Part shown: piece by piece, positions 23,457 through 35,281 of the stretch
Numbering within the stretch: position 1 is the stretch's first letter
Layout: every line of letters begins with the position of its first letter
NCBI RefSeq assembly: GCF_933775445.1
Contig: NC_065873.1
Coordinates: 25,172,001 to 25,236,000 of the forward strand
Origin: Argentina anserina
Taxonomy: Eukaryota; Streptophyta; Magnoliopsida; Rosales; Rosaceae
Direction: 5' to 3'
DNA: 64,000 nt
Made by a program: the position numbers and the translations under genes
Notes under the pieces: generated by a model
The model's database searches: none
What the model saw: the letters and a program-made list of their open reading frames with translations, nothing else
Told to the model about the DNA's origin: nothing

Positions 23457-24232
23457 ATAAAAGCTCAAAAAGAATGGATGCTTGATATGGAAAGAAGGAA
23501 TCTCATGAAGCTAGACTAAAACCCAAGACCAAAGCATACCATACCACTATCTATACAAGTGTATTTGTATGTCTATATGTTTTCTTGGTTGTTGGGATGG
23601 GAACGGGGATATGCCCAGGAGGGCCAAAATGTCAATACGAAATTACAAAATCCCCAATTCCCATTCCAGAGAAAGAAAGAACACAACAGTAAAGAAAAGA
23701 AACGAAAGCCAAATGCTTTATCGGAACTTCACTTTCTCTATTCCCATGGGCGAAGATCTGCCTTTGCCTTTGCCATCACACACATCCCCTCCTCTCCATT
23801 TCATTGTTTCATTGCTTGCTTGCCATTACGATCTCGAATCTTTCCCTCTTTCATTTCCCTTCTCTCCTTTTCTTTCTCTTCATCTTCCTTTTTCCCGTTC
23901 CTATCAAACATCTCAGTCTTTGATCATGATCAACAATCAAAACGCATCCCCATTCAGAAAGAAAAGAAGATCAAACTCTCTGTTGAACACACTTTATACT
24001 TTCACCCCTTTTTTCACATCCCAAAATGACACTATCTTACTACGAGAAGAATAACAGCTCAATGATTTTCTGCACCATCCAAAGCTAGAATTCAAAATGG
24101 GGGACACAAGAACTTCTAAACTCCGTTAATCAAAGAGAAAACTCAAAGCTAAACAAACAGCATTGTTATGTACTTTTTATATGTTGCAACTTGTAAACGA
24201 AAAGAACTACAATATTATTGATCCTTAAGCAA
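23457..24232. other. Spacer downstream of the BIG GRAIN 1-like gene
   Basis: Pyrimidine-rich DNA between the SINE and the stop codon of the next gene. Plus-strand frames at 23559-24054 overlap in two registers and are Ser/Phe/Pro-rich low complexity, so I do not call them genes. Confidence 0.4.
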
Positions 24233-25549
24233 CTAAAAAATTGCACGATTCGTACGATTGAAAAGAGTTGTTTCGTACACCGGAAGCTCTTCCAGATACC
24301 TTTCTTTTCCGACCACCGCTAGGTGATCGAGCTCGAAAAGATCCGAACTTGAACAACTAGCAGCGTCATCGTCCATATCATCGTCATGATTGTCGTAATC
24401 TCTGTTGAACAAAGACTCATTCTTAACTTGGTTCCGGCGGTGGTCTTTTAAGAACTCCCTGGCTGCGTCTTCGGCTTGCCTGCTTTTCTCCAACACTCGA
24501 AGCTTGACGATCTCCTCCTCTGTTTTGATCGTCTGAGCTCGACCGATTTTCCATGCCGTCGGCACAGTTACAGGCATAGGATGTGCGTCTTGTTCTTCGT
24601 ACCCGCATTTTTTGCCACAGGGTTGGCAATCTTTGCCGACTACAACGCTTACCGGGTAGAATTGGACCGATTTCTTAACCCCATTGCGCAATCTTTCTCT
24701 TGTGTTGGGTGAGTTTTTGCTCAGACATGACCTTGAAAATGAAGATGCTGAAGAACACGTCGAGCCCTGCAATGAATATATTCTCCTCTCTGTGTCTTCG
24801 TACCCGGAAAGTGATGATGTCGTCTTGCTCTTCTTGACTTGCCCTGTCGTGAAAAGAGAATTGAGGAAACTCGCAACGCGACCCCCCGGTGAGATTGGCT
24901 GCTTCACCTTCTTTAGATTGTCGTAAACCTTCAATGCTCTTGATTTAGACTTGATCGTAGTCCGATCTGAGTCACGACTGTGACGATAATCATCAACAAT
25001 GTATATATCTCTCTGTTGGCGAGACCGAGCACTCTGCTTCTTATCTGTTTTCTTCTCCTCTGTTTTCGCCGGCCGAGTCTGGACGCTGGTCCGAATCGGC
25101 TTCGGCCACAGAGAAGGAACAAAACAAGAAGACCTCGGCGGGGGCCGAGAACCATACATGGACTCAGCGTCGGACGACGAAAATCCACCGGAACTCGACT
25201 CTGAAGAGCATGAATTGGAACTGAAAAACACACCATCATCATGATCCCTCTCCAATTTCCTGCTCCTCCTCCCCATTTCACATCGACTCTGCCTCCGCTT
25301 CTCCTCCTCCTTCTCAGCCGCCTTCTTCTCAATCCACTTCTCAATCAAACAAGCCCTCCGAAGCGCCGCCATCTCCTCCTCTAAAGCAGTATCTCTCCCG
25401 CTCTTGCTGTTTCTCTCTGGCAATGCCACCGTCTTCGTCTCGCCGTAAAACCTCACGTCTCCGCTTCTCCTCTCGCCCTCGTCGATTGAGCGGTAGATTT
25501 TATCCAGAAGACTAGAAGAGAAAGAAGACGGGTGCTCCCGACTAGCCAT
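24233..25549 (-). CDS. BIG GRAIN 1-like protein
   Basis: Intronless frame. I choose the ATG at 25549 (MASREHPSSFSSSLLDKIYR); the frame extends upstream to an alternative start at 25657, but conserved sequence begins at the internal Met. The 438-aa product is hydrophilic and rich in Ser, Lys and Arg, with no membrane segment. Family hallmarks are the N-terminal SSLLDKIYRSIDEGE block, the central GGRVASFLNSLFT block and the C-terminal VPTAWKIGRAQTIKTEEE block, followed by an acidic Asp/Ser-rich stretch. In rice, BG1 is a membrane-associated positive regulator of auxin response and transport that affects organ and seed size. A similar role here is inferred from family membership. Confidence 0.88.
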   Translation of the reverse strand: MASREHPSSFSSSLLDKIYRSIDEGERRSGDVRFYGETKTVALPERNSKSGRDTALEEEMAALRRACLIEKWIEKKAAEKEEEKRRQSRCEMGRRSRKLERDHDDGVFFSSNSCSSESSSGGFSSSDAESMYGSRPPPRSSCFVPSLWPKPIRTSVQTRPAKTEEKKTDKKQSARSRQQRDIYIVDDYRHSRDSDRTTIKSKSRALKVYDNLKKVKQPISPGGRVASFLNSLFTTGQVKKSKTTSSLSGYEDTERRIYSLQGSTCSSASSFSRSCLSKNSPNTRERLRNGVKKSVQFYPVSVVVGKDCQPCGKKCGYEEQDAHPMPVTVPTAWKIGRAQTIKTEEEIVKLRVLEKSRQAEDAAREFLKDHRRNQVKNESLFNRDYDNHDDDMDDDAASCSSSDLFELDHLAVVGKERYLEELPVYETTLFNRTNRAIF

Positions 25550-28500
25550 TGCTCTCTTTGCAAAATGAGTGACAGAACAAGCAACAAGAGAAGGGTTCGA
25601 AAGCTGCAGAGTGAGACAACAAGGAAACGAGTTCTGGGTGTGAAAGGGAGAAAGCAATCGATGGTTTTGTCTAGTGCAAGCAGAGATGGAGAAAGAAAGA
25701 GAGCAATTGAGAGCAGAATAGGCACGCCTTCTTCAAGTTGGAGAGATGAAGAAGAATGGGAACAGGGGGACTGTGGCTTTATAATATCACATTCTCACGC
25801 GCGCGTGCATGGCGTACTCTCTCCCTCCTCCCAAATCGGAGCCAATGCCAGTTTGGCAGTCACTGACGTGGCGTGGACTGCGCTTTCTCAATGCCGAGAA
25901 TGTCCTTGAGTCGACGAGTAAATTACGCTCTATCCTTCCGTTATAAAATTTTGAAGCCTCGAGGGAACAAGCCAACAAGGGCAGCGTTACGGTACGGTCA
26001 AGAGTAATATTGGCGGGTCACAGCGTTTCGATTTTATTTTTATTTTGAAAATGGTTTAATTCAAAGAAACAATTAGGTCTTAGTGTTTAATTCAAAGGAA
26101 AATGGGGTGATTGAAATTTTTGATTGCTGTGATTAAGTTTGGTGGTTGAATGTGATTCAAAATTGAAGCTAATCATTAATGAGGTTTAATTTGGAAATTG
26201 GAATACTCCTAGGAGGTATCAATTAAGATTGGTTAGTTTGAAAGCAAAAATTTTAATTTTAATTTCTTTTATAGTGATGGGTATAGTAGGATCGGTGGCA
26301 TAATAAAAAAAGACATTGTAGTCGGACGTGGAAGGTGAGTTACATTTAGGTTTAAAGTTTTTTTTTTTAAGGATAAATGGCTTGAGGTTTAAAGTTCATA
26401 TATCGAGTTGGCACGGCGCGCCATGATTGATAATGGTTAATTAGCTAATAAGAGACTGAACATCTTAGCCTGTAAATGTAAATTCTTCTAGTTTTGTTTG
26501 TTTTTGTTTTTGGTAGTTTTGTTAATGGTTAATTAAGCTAATAAGTGTAAATGTATTGTACACTTCTGTTCAATTGGTAGGTGCATATTTTGACGATTTG
26601 AGGACGATCTTTTCTAAAACAAAAATCAAAAGATTATAGAATAGTTGTCAAAAACAATAAAAAGAAAACAATCAGAAGATTACCTTGGATACCCTGATGC
26701 CCGGTTTATGGACTGGCCCCTCCGCTTCGGTATGCAACAGTGTATCATCATGGAGTATTGTGAGGTTTTCATCCGCTGAGTTTGCCTTCGGACCCCACAT
26801 AAGAATTGTCTTGAAACTGAAAAAAAAAATGCACTAATAAAAAACACTGGACGCAATAAAATTTTAATACGAAACCAAGAGAATATTAGAGAGTTATTCA
26901 TTGAATCGTTGTAAGGAGAGTGAGACCTAATGAATCAATCACCTAAGTGCATGAAATCTGCTCCGTGTTTGTAATATTTTATTATGATTTTTCAATTATT
27001 TTTAAATTTTCTAAATCTGAAGTTCTAATACAAGAGAAGGAAATGGTATATAAAAACTAAAAAGCGAAATCATGTGAAATTGGGTTTTACCTTGGTTGGT
27101 TGTTTGGGTTTTTCCTATGGTAGATACTGGTTGAATTTATAATTAGGCATGGATTTAAACATCGCTAGTCGCTACCCTATTCTATCAAATATCATCAGTT
27201 AGGATGTTCGAAGGTTATACTATTGGACTATAGATCTCAAAGATATAACTCCATATGAATTTAAGGGCTATTCTAATGTCAAAAGAAAAGGAGAGCATCG
27301 ATCAATGTTACGATGTTAGGATTATCATACATAGTTTCATATATACTATGAAAGTAGTTGACAAAACAAACAAAACCCCATTAAGTATACCGAAAGGGGT
27401 GGCTTAGAGTTGCATCAAGATCATCCAAACAAGAAACCCCACCAATGGCTTGAATTAGATATGGGAAGGCAAAGGATCTGCCCCCATAATCGTAGCCAAT
27501 ATCACATGTTGCTCCGATTTTGGTTGCCTCATGTTCATCCATTTCATGACATGAGTTATGATTCTTACAGCAAGAATGGCCCTTTATGCACACCAAAGCG
27601 TTCGATAAAAGGAGATGACAAAGAAAGTTCTTCGATTTGGTCCCTTATTAGGGTTTCAAACCAAATCCCAGCCATTTGGGTTCTTTGGGTTAAAATATGA
27701 TATACATAGCAAGGTGGCTTGCACCAACAATTAGATAATGATATTGCGTACTTTCACAATCAAATGGTAATGTATGTTGAGGCCTCGAGGCCCTTAGTTG
27801 AGAGTGATTATATATTAAGTAGGGTATGAGTTAAGGACATTGGTCTAAGTTTTGGCCAGACCCTTGTATCTAGATTGGAAAATGCAACCTCAACTTGAAC
27901 CTTTTAACCCTACAAAACGGCCCACAGCTTTGATTCTTTGTTCGATCTTATTGCCTCCTAATTTCCAAGCTTCTTCTTTGGTTAGAGAGTGTAAGACATG
28001 TATCACTTGCAATACTAATGTTGATCAGTGATTACACTAGCTCGACTGTATGAATGGTCATATGAAACATCATGGATCCCTAATGTTGATCATATATAGA
28101 TTCTCACTTTCAAAGAAATTGAGAATGCATAATATCTTTTTTAGAGTAACCGGTTTTAATTTCACAAGATGAGGTTCTTACCAAACACCACTGATCACCA
28201 TAAGTATCCATGTAATGTAACGTCCGCCTCAATTACAACTTAACATATTTTCGGTTGACCAATCCTAATAGCAGTTTTGTGCATCTTCGTAATGAATCTG
28301 AATCCTCTCCTTAACCAAAAATTTACCTTATCTTGCTGACCTCTCCGTGATGGGGACACGTGTTCAACCTTTCATCCAATGCTCACAATTTCTCCACTTC
28401 TGATTTCTTTCTTTCTTCTCATCAATGTTCTTAATCCATCTTCACTGTGATGCGAAATGGGTGACCCTCGCATTAGAGGTAGTGTGCTAACAGTAAGGTG

Positions 28501-31149
28501 TTTGATTTCAATTTAGTCTATAAGCTTGCATTTAACCGGAAAGTGATCTCGTCTACTAGCATAGCTTTCGTCCGGCCACCTGACTTTCTTTTTTCCTTTG
28601 TTCTTGGGACTCTTTATGTCTATTCCTTATGGGTTTAGTTGAGAGCTATCAGAGTCTCAGCATGTATTTCTGATTTCTTGTTGTATGTTTTGGGAAGAGC
28701 ACCCATTAAAAATTTCCCATTTGATTTAGTTGATGAACTAGTGAGGTTTTGGGAGATTTCATGGGATGGGTCTGTTTGGAGTTGTGTCAAATGGGCTCTG
28801 GGGTTACAGGAATTTGGGATTTGGGTGAAGAGGTTGAATTCAATGGAGTGAAACTTAGATGAAAGGTTGAACACATGTCGCCATCTCGGAGAGGTCAGTG
28901 AGGTAAGATGAAATTTTGGATCAGGAGAGAATCCAGCTCCCTCGGTAATCTACTCTTTTTTGGACATTTCAGTCATGACTACCCAAGGGTTTGGACAACA
29001 CTGATGAACTGTGATACTCTGGTGTTGTGTACCCTTTGTTACGTAAAATTACTGCAGTAGGCAATTATAGACGGTCAGATATGCGTAACTCGTGAGGACC
29101 TGACTACTAATCTGAGACGCGACCCCATAAATTCTCTCTCTCACTCACTCACGCTATCGTCTTCACACGTGCGAATACTGCTACACTCCTACATGTTTCA
29201 CACTTTGAGTAGGCCATCGCGCGAGTCTGGAGTCCCTGTCCTCGCTGTCCCCGACTAGGGCTGTCCCTAAATCCCTTATGTACCTATCATTTTCACCGTG
29301 TATGTGAAAAATAATTCGGGTAGTTTTACACTTGGCTGCTTTAGGTGAAATGAGTGAAAATCCCAGATCGCCTCAGGCTTTAGATTTCACCTTTTGTCTG
29401 GTGCAGGGTGGAGCATTCTATGCTTGTTCTACAAGTTGCAGTTGCAGTGAAAACATTATTGAAATTGGGGACCCAGAAAACATACAGATTGAGGGCGTGT
29501 CCCACGTGAGAAAGCATGGGCACACTCACACTTGATCATGGTTTTATGATACCTCGTCTTTGTATGGTAGCCTGAAGCCATGAGCATGTGTTGTGTACCC
29601 CTTGATCTTGCCAATTGTACAAGACCATCATTGCGTCGTACGGTCTCATCTATGGAACCAACTGGTCGTTACCAAAATTCTATGATATTTTGGAGTACAT
29701 TGTTTGCGATTTTCAATCATCATGTATAACAAACACTACATTGTTAATACGCTCAAGTTCTATTTCTATGGTTCGGTAAATCACATGTTTTGAAATATTA
29801 TAAAAGATCATAAGTGTTCGTATTCGTGTTCGTGTTTATACTTTATACTACTATATGCGGAAACGTATCGTCTATACAATAATAGACCGTTAGTAAAGGA
29901 TGAGAATATAAGGTAATAAAGGAAGGAATATATATATATATATAACCTATGATGATGTTGATTAATAAGCGGAAAGGATCCCAAAGAAGATTGAAGATTT
30001 GTGAGATGCAAGTAACGTTTAAAACCTGAAGAACTAAGATCAAACACAACTCTTTTTCTCTGAACTTTAGTAATGTGCTAGTAGTGCTTATGTAAAAGAA
30101 TCCCTTTGATTTTTTTTTGTATTTTCAGCTAGCATGTAGTGGAATTAGCACACACTTTTGTGTGGTGAATGAGGAGTTTAATAAAATGCACAGTGGGTGT
30201 GGGTGTGAGATTTATGGTGGAAAGTGCTGCTGCATACCATACAACAGCGTATAGCAGAATTCTCCGAATTTATCAAGCTCACTATACATGCAGTAATTTT
30301 GGTGAAAGAGATGGGCCTTGGGGATCCCGAAGAAGAGAGGAAGGCCAACCGAGAAACTTTGCTCCGTTCCCAGCAAAGCAGCAGGAGCAGTGTACTTTGC
30401 TTTCTTGTCTTCGTTCATAGCCGCTACAGCTTCGTCATCTACACTTGATTAGCTCACATAGCAGCGGTTCAGAGTATTGACGTGCACTTATACTGTAATC
30501 GGCGAAACTCAAGAACTAAAATCGGCGAATCATTTTCAATTTGCGGTATTTTTCTTGAGATTTCAGTCTGCCTACTACTAATATTGAAGGTATTGATGAT
30601 TTGGTGACTGGGGGCATTACTATCTGAAGGTCTACTAGATTAACTGGGGGTTTTGTACATGCTGTACCCACGTGCCCTTTGTATGACTCCTGGGGTCTCC
30701 AGCTTCAGGCGGACTTGATTTCATTTTGGGCCAGCTAATTATAGGTATGAATGATGAACTTTGAATTTCATTTTGTCCATCCCAATTTAATAGTAGGGCC
30801 CAATACTGCTGAAGAGGCCCTACTTCGTACTTAGCCTTCTGGATGTCTCGACCTGGACATTCCGTGAGCTCCCCAGTGGAGTTTGCCCCAAAAACCCCAC
30901 CTTCCCAGGAAACAGGGAAGAACATCTGCTGAAGCCTTCGATATCAGAATAAATATAGACATCAATATAAGAAATATAGTGACATCTAAAACCTCCAATA
31001 TCCGAAGTATTCCATGTCAAATGGTTCATTATTTCCATGTCAAATGGTTTATTATTTCCACTACTTGATAGTTGATACAATGATACATCCACAACCATTT
31101 CACACTAGCCTTCACTTTGTGTATAACAAAGTCTTCAACAAGACGACAA
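25550..31149. other. Long intergenic region, no supported gene
   Basis: About 5.6 kb. The first few hundred bases are the promoter side of the BIG GRAIN 1-like gene. A minus-strand stretch at 26690-26830 is open and exon-like and runs into a GTAATC donor-like site, but I could not place it in a family or join it to neighbours. Minus-strand frames at 27381-27596 and 30212-30418 are likewise unassigned. A dispersed repeat copy is at 30140-30266. No tRNA or rRNA gene was seen. Confidence 0.35.
30140..30266 (-). repeat. Dispersed short repeat, copy 1
   Basis: The reverse complement resembles 52342-52465 over about 125 bp. Shared blocks are GAGAATTCTGCTATACGCTG, CACACCCACTGTGCATTTTAT and a CACACAA/GTGTGTG end. 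It looks like two old copies of a small interspersed element; its class is unknown. Confidence 0.65.
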
Positions 31150-34100
31150 TCATTGAGAATTCAACCTCTGGACATCTACCAACTGGTATAGATCACCTCG
31201 TCGCTGCTTCAGTAATGGGAGATTTGTCCTGAATAATGGAAATAACCTTATGTTAGGTTTGTATAAACATTGGATAAGAATACGTTCTCAACATATCTTG
31301 AAGCATTCTTGAATTACAAAGACAACATGCCCTAGGTTGGAAACCACATTACCTTCTAAGCTCAAGGAGTGAATAATCAATCTCAGCTATGATTATTGCT
31401 TCCTCATGTTCTGTAGTTGCTAGCACTTCTCCAAACTGCAAATTTAGAACTGTGGGTCAGACTCTATGGGCAAAATTGTTCTTGCAAAGGCTCAGCAAGT
31501 ATTACAATGATGGCATTTCTTTATCATTAAGTCTACAAGTGCCATTAGCAAAGCCATTAACTTGCTAACCAATGGTTGTAGTAATAATAAAACTTGACAG
31601 TGAATTGCTCAAGGTAATAATAAGGGGATTGATAAACATACTGGTCCGACAAGGGTGGAGTGACCCCATGCCACATAACCAGCTCCGGCATCTCGAGCAG
31701 GTGAACAAGTTGCAACATATAGCTGTCAAACAACCATAAAAAATAACATCAATGGACAAAATGGTGAAGTTTTGATGTGGAGGAAAGCCCAACTCGTGAT
31801 TGATCTAAATTCAACTTAAGGAGGTGCATACACATTTTCTATTTGGTTTACAGCTTACAGCATTCTTTGAACATTAGTTTACTATTTAGATAACGCTAAC
31901 CCCCAGATCAATTGAAATGTAAAAGGACATTTCTGTTTCACTGTTACGAAACATGTATCACTCACTGCATGGAACTTTGCATTCTCCTTTTAGAATCACT
32001 ATGACATAATTTAAATTAATAAATTATCTTAATCAGTTTTTAATAGAAATTTGTAGCAGCAACAAAGACAAAAGAATAAAATTTTAGGCGTTCTCCAAAA
32101 AGATAAGGACCCCACAAAAAATGCAACTAATAGTACTTGAAAAACTTCTTTGTACAAATCACATAAGCTTGAAATAATGTTTATTATTTTGATCAATTAA
32201 CTTCACATCAAAAACAGCATTCACCAGCCTAGTAGGACATGTGATGGTGAAGGTGCATTTCTGTCTGTGGACAACCAAGGTAATACTGTAATAACACTGC
32301 ATTGACATGCTACGGTCCTAGTCATGTAGTAGATTATAACATTTTCTTTTGTCATGGAATGAGCTTCAAGTTATATACAGATATAAATCAGGATACAAAT
32401 CTCATAGAGGACATGGATAAAGTACCTGGTTATCTGTAGCCCTGCACAAGAGAGAGAAGGCTGATCAGAAATAATGACTATAATGAATTATAAACAGGTT
32501 AAAAGTAATCATTAAAATGACTCCAAAAATAGCAACCTAGCTCTCTGACACAATTCCCAATGCAATGTTCCAGTGGTCATGTTAAAAGCCCCAGGATAGC
32601 ATATCAAGTGAGCACCTGATGTCAACTATTCAATAATATTAGCTTTCGGTATATTTATGCTATGTACATTCCTTCACTCATAAAAAGAAAACTCAAAACG
32701 TTTTCAAAGCCTCATCCTATGATAAACAAGTGCAAAGATAATCCATGAGTAAAACTGCCAACAACTGATCTGCAGAGTTTCATGGATTTTGGCGCTATAA
32801 GATGGTAAAGTCATAAAGTTATATATATAACCAGGAACTATTGATTCTGATTACAGGGGAAAAGTTTGTAATTTAGTTTTAGTACTCTCGCAAGTTGCAA
32901 CTTAATACGGCTGAGGCCACGTGGAATGACCAGACAACATGGAAGCTTAACGGAAATAAAAATTGAGAGAAGGCTGACCTCTTGCTCCATAGATCATGGC
33001 TAGTTCCTGGAACCTAAGGTCATGACAAATGCCTATGCCGATACGTCCAACTTCTGCATTAAGCAATTCATGGTTACTATCCCCAATCAGGAATTCCAAT
33101 AACTCAAATAAGAAAAGAGAGGTCGATCATCATAAACAACATAGCTGGGGCAGTGGATATGTGAAGAACGAACATCATACCTGTGTCCACAATGGTAGGA
33201 GTTTGCCCTGCTGTAAGAATCTTTGATTCAATAAAGGTAATCTCCCCAGGAATATCAATATTAAAGAGGTGTATCTGTGAACATCTAGATGCCCATGAGC
33301 TTGTTATGAATCAGTAAAAAAAAAAATTCTATGGCAAAAAATTTACTTTGAAAGGTCAGCATTATAAGTTCCAAACACTATGTCCTCTAAGTCTCTAACC
33401 CTGAGTCATTAGTAAGGCGAATGGAGAGACCTATTCGTCAATCAAATCACTGAAGGCTATTTGTAGGGGAGGCCTCATCCCAAGTTAACAGTGTCTAAAT
33501 TATTACTTGTCCTCCTCACTGAGCTAAAAGCCTAAAACCAATCTCGAAGTGCCATGATTAAGAAGGTGAGAGAACTGAGAGGATTCAATTGCGGTTAGGA
33601 GAAGGTAAAGACTACTCGCGGTCTAGCACCCAGTTACAAAACTATATTCTAACAGTCCTTGGGTGTCTGACTTAGGCACATGACATCAATATATACCGGA
33701 GCACATACTGTCAATGAGCTTAGAGCCTTACCTTCCTATGTTTAGCTTTCAGCTTCCCATCAGTACCAAACACACAACAAGTATTGTACAGCTGATCACC
33801 AGACCTCTCCGTTATCGACCCACCAACAATGGTGATCTTCAAACGCCGAGCAACTTCAGAAAGCATTGCTGTGGAAGGCGATGCATCACCGCCAGCATCA
33901 ATGTCCTCAGCAAACACCGGGAAGCTGTCATTCGAATACGGCCCGTTCCATATTTCCTTTGCATTACAAAGAACAGAAAAACCAAACACAAGGTCAACTC
34001 AATGTTACTACTACATATCTAAACTCTTAACACATTCTAACACATAGTGCTTATTATATACTCCAACAAGCTTACAGGAAGGAGAACGAGCTGAGCGCCC

Positions 34101-34551
34101 TTTGCGGCGGCCTGCTCGATGGCCTTGCGAGCATGAGCAATGTTCCTCCCCTTATCCGCCGTCACCGACAACTGGCACATCCCGATCTTGAACTACAATT
34201 CACACAATAAAGCACCCAAATTCATATCAATCTCAACTTCCAACCGGGCAATATTACCTTGTTGACGGGAGGAGCGGGTAAGGGGAGGGCAGGTGGGACC
34301 CTGGATTCTTCGGGCTTATAGGAGGAGGCCATTATTGACGAGAAATCGGCGGGCTGGGACTTGCGGTGATCACGGCGGAGAGGGGAGGAGTTGGTGGTGG
34401 TGGCGAGGGACTTGGAGGGTAATAGGGAAATGATGGGGGGTGAGATGGGGAGGGACTTTGGGAGAGGCCAAATGGAGCGAGAGAAAGGAGAAGGAGAAGA
34501 ATGAGGGCTTAGATTCCTGGAGGTGATCAGGGTGGATAGTGCTGCTTTCAT
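31150..34551 (-). CDS. Omega-amidase / nitrilase-family protein, plastid type
   Basis: Carbon-nitrogen hydrolase that by family should hydrolyse alpha-ketoglutaramate and alpha-ketosuccinamate to the keto acids and ammonia. Ten exons can be read: 34551-34258, 34192-34076, 33956-33732, 33274-33181, 33053-32979, 32615-32537, 32441-32426, 31722-31642, 31435-31353 and 31228-31150. All are GT-AG and in frame. Exon 1 encodes a Ser/Pro/Arg-rich leader that fits a transit peptide, with a second Met ([10 protein letters not shown]) that could give a cytosolic form. The catalytic triad is visible: Glu in [11 protein letters not shown], Lys in KAKHRKIHLFN, and Cys in [14 protein letters not shown]. The residue after the Cys is His, where Tyr is usual. 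The C-terminus [17 protein letters not shown] fits the family. Exon 7 is only 16 bases. Confidence 0.9.
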
Positions 34552-35281
34552 TTCTGTGTGGATTTGTTTCTACTTCAGTTATTTGAGTTTTTCTTCTTTC
34601 CTTTAATTCACCTTCTTTTAACTAAGCCGACCCTACCGAATTATGGACTAATTTCAGAGTTTCTTTTTACCCTTCTTTTTAACTTCTTAACAAAAGAATC
34701 TCATAATTCATATAATTAAAAGAAATGTATTAATCGAGTATGCATGACAATTTAAAATTACATGATCATGTAGCGAGTGGTTGAGTATGTAACATTACCA
34801 ACTGTTCTAATGTGTTACAAGAGAGTGTGTCAATAATATTATTTCTATTTCACTTTTATATTTACTGGTGCAATATGTCATACGCCACTCTCTACATCAT
34901 TTTATTTTGACGGAATTCTACATGTTTTATAGATGTAATTTTTGTGCAAACATATATTTATAGCTGTAAAATTTGGGCAGACGCAATTTCTTGTGAAGAT
35001 CACATTCTTCCTAATGATCGACCATTTTCTTCTAAAAAATTATTGGCTGACTAATGATAGAGCTAATTTACATAAACTTGAGTGAGTTATCCAGAGATTT
35101 TTCTCTTTAAAACCTGTCACCAACTGTGTTATTTACTGATTTCACATTCACCTGTAAAATTTTACCGTACAATGCCAATCAAATACGCATGCGCAACTAT
35201 GCAAATAGCTGAGTCCAGTCGGAACCTTAGAACTTATCACGCATATGCACCGTCTTTTTCTTCTTCTTCTTCTTCTTCTTC
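34552..35281. other. Divergent promoter region
   Basis: The 730 bp between the divergently transcribed omega-amidase and PPR genes are AT-rich, with a TTC repeat at 35257-35281 directly before the PPR start. No other feature was recognised. Confidence 0.5.

Noticed and set aside
23151..23468. 105-codon minus-strand frame
   Set aside because: It covers the SINE exactly, including its target duplications, so it is not a gene.
23559..24054. Two overlapping plus-strand frames of about 160 codons
   Set aside because: Pyrimidine-rich low-complexity sequence read in two registers; no domain.
24931..25344. 137-codon Arg-rich frame within the BIG GRAIN 1-like gene
   Set aside because: Out-of-frame shadow of the conserved coding sequence on the same strand.
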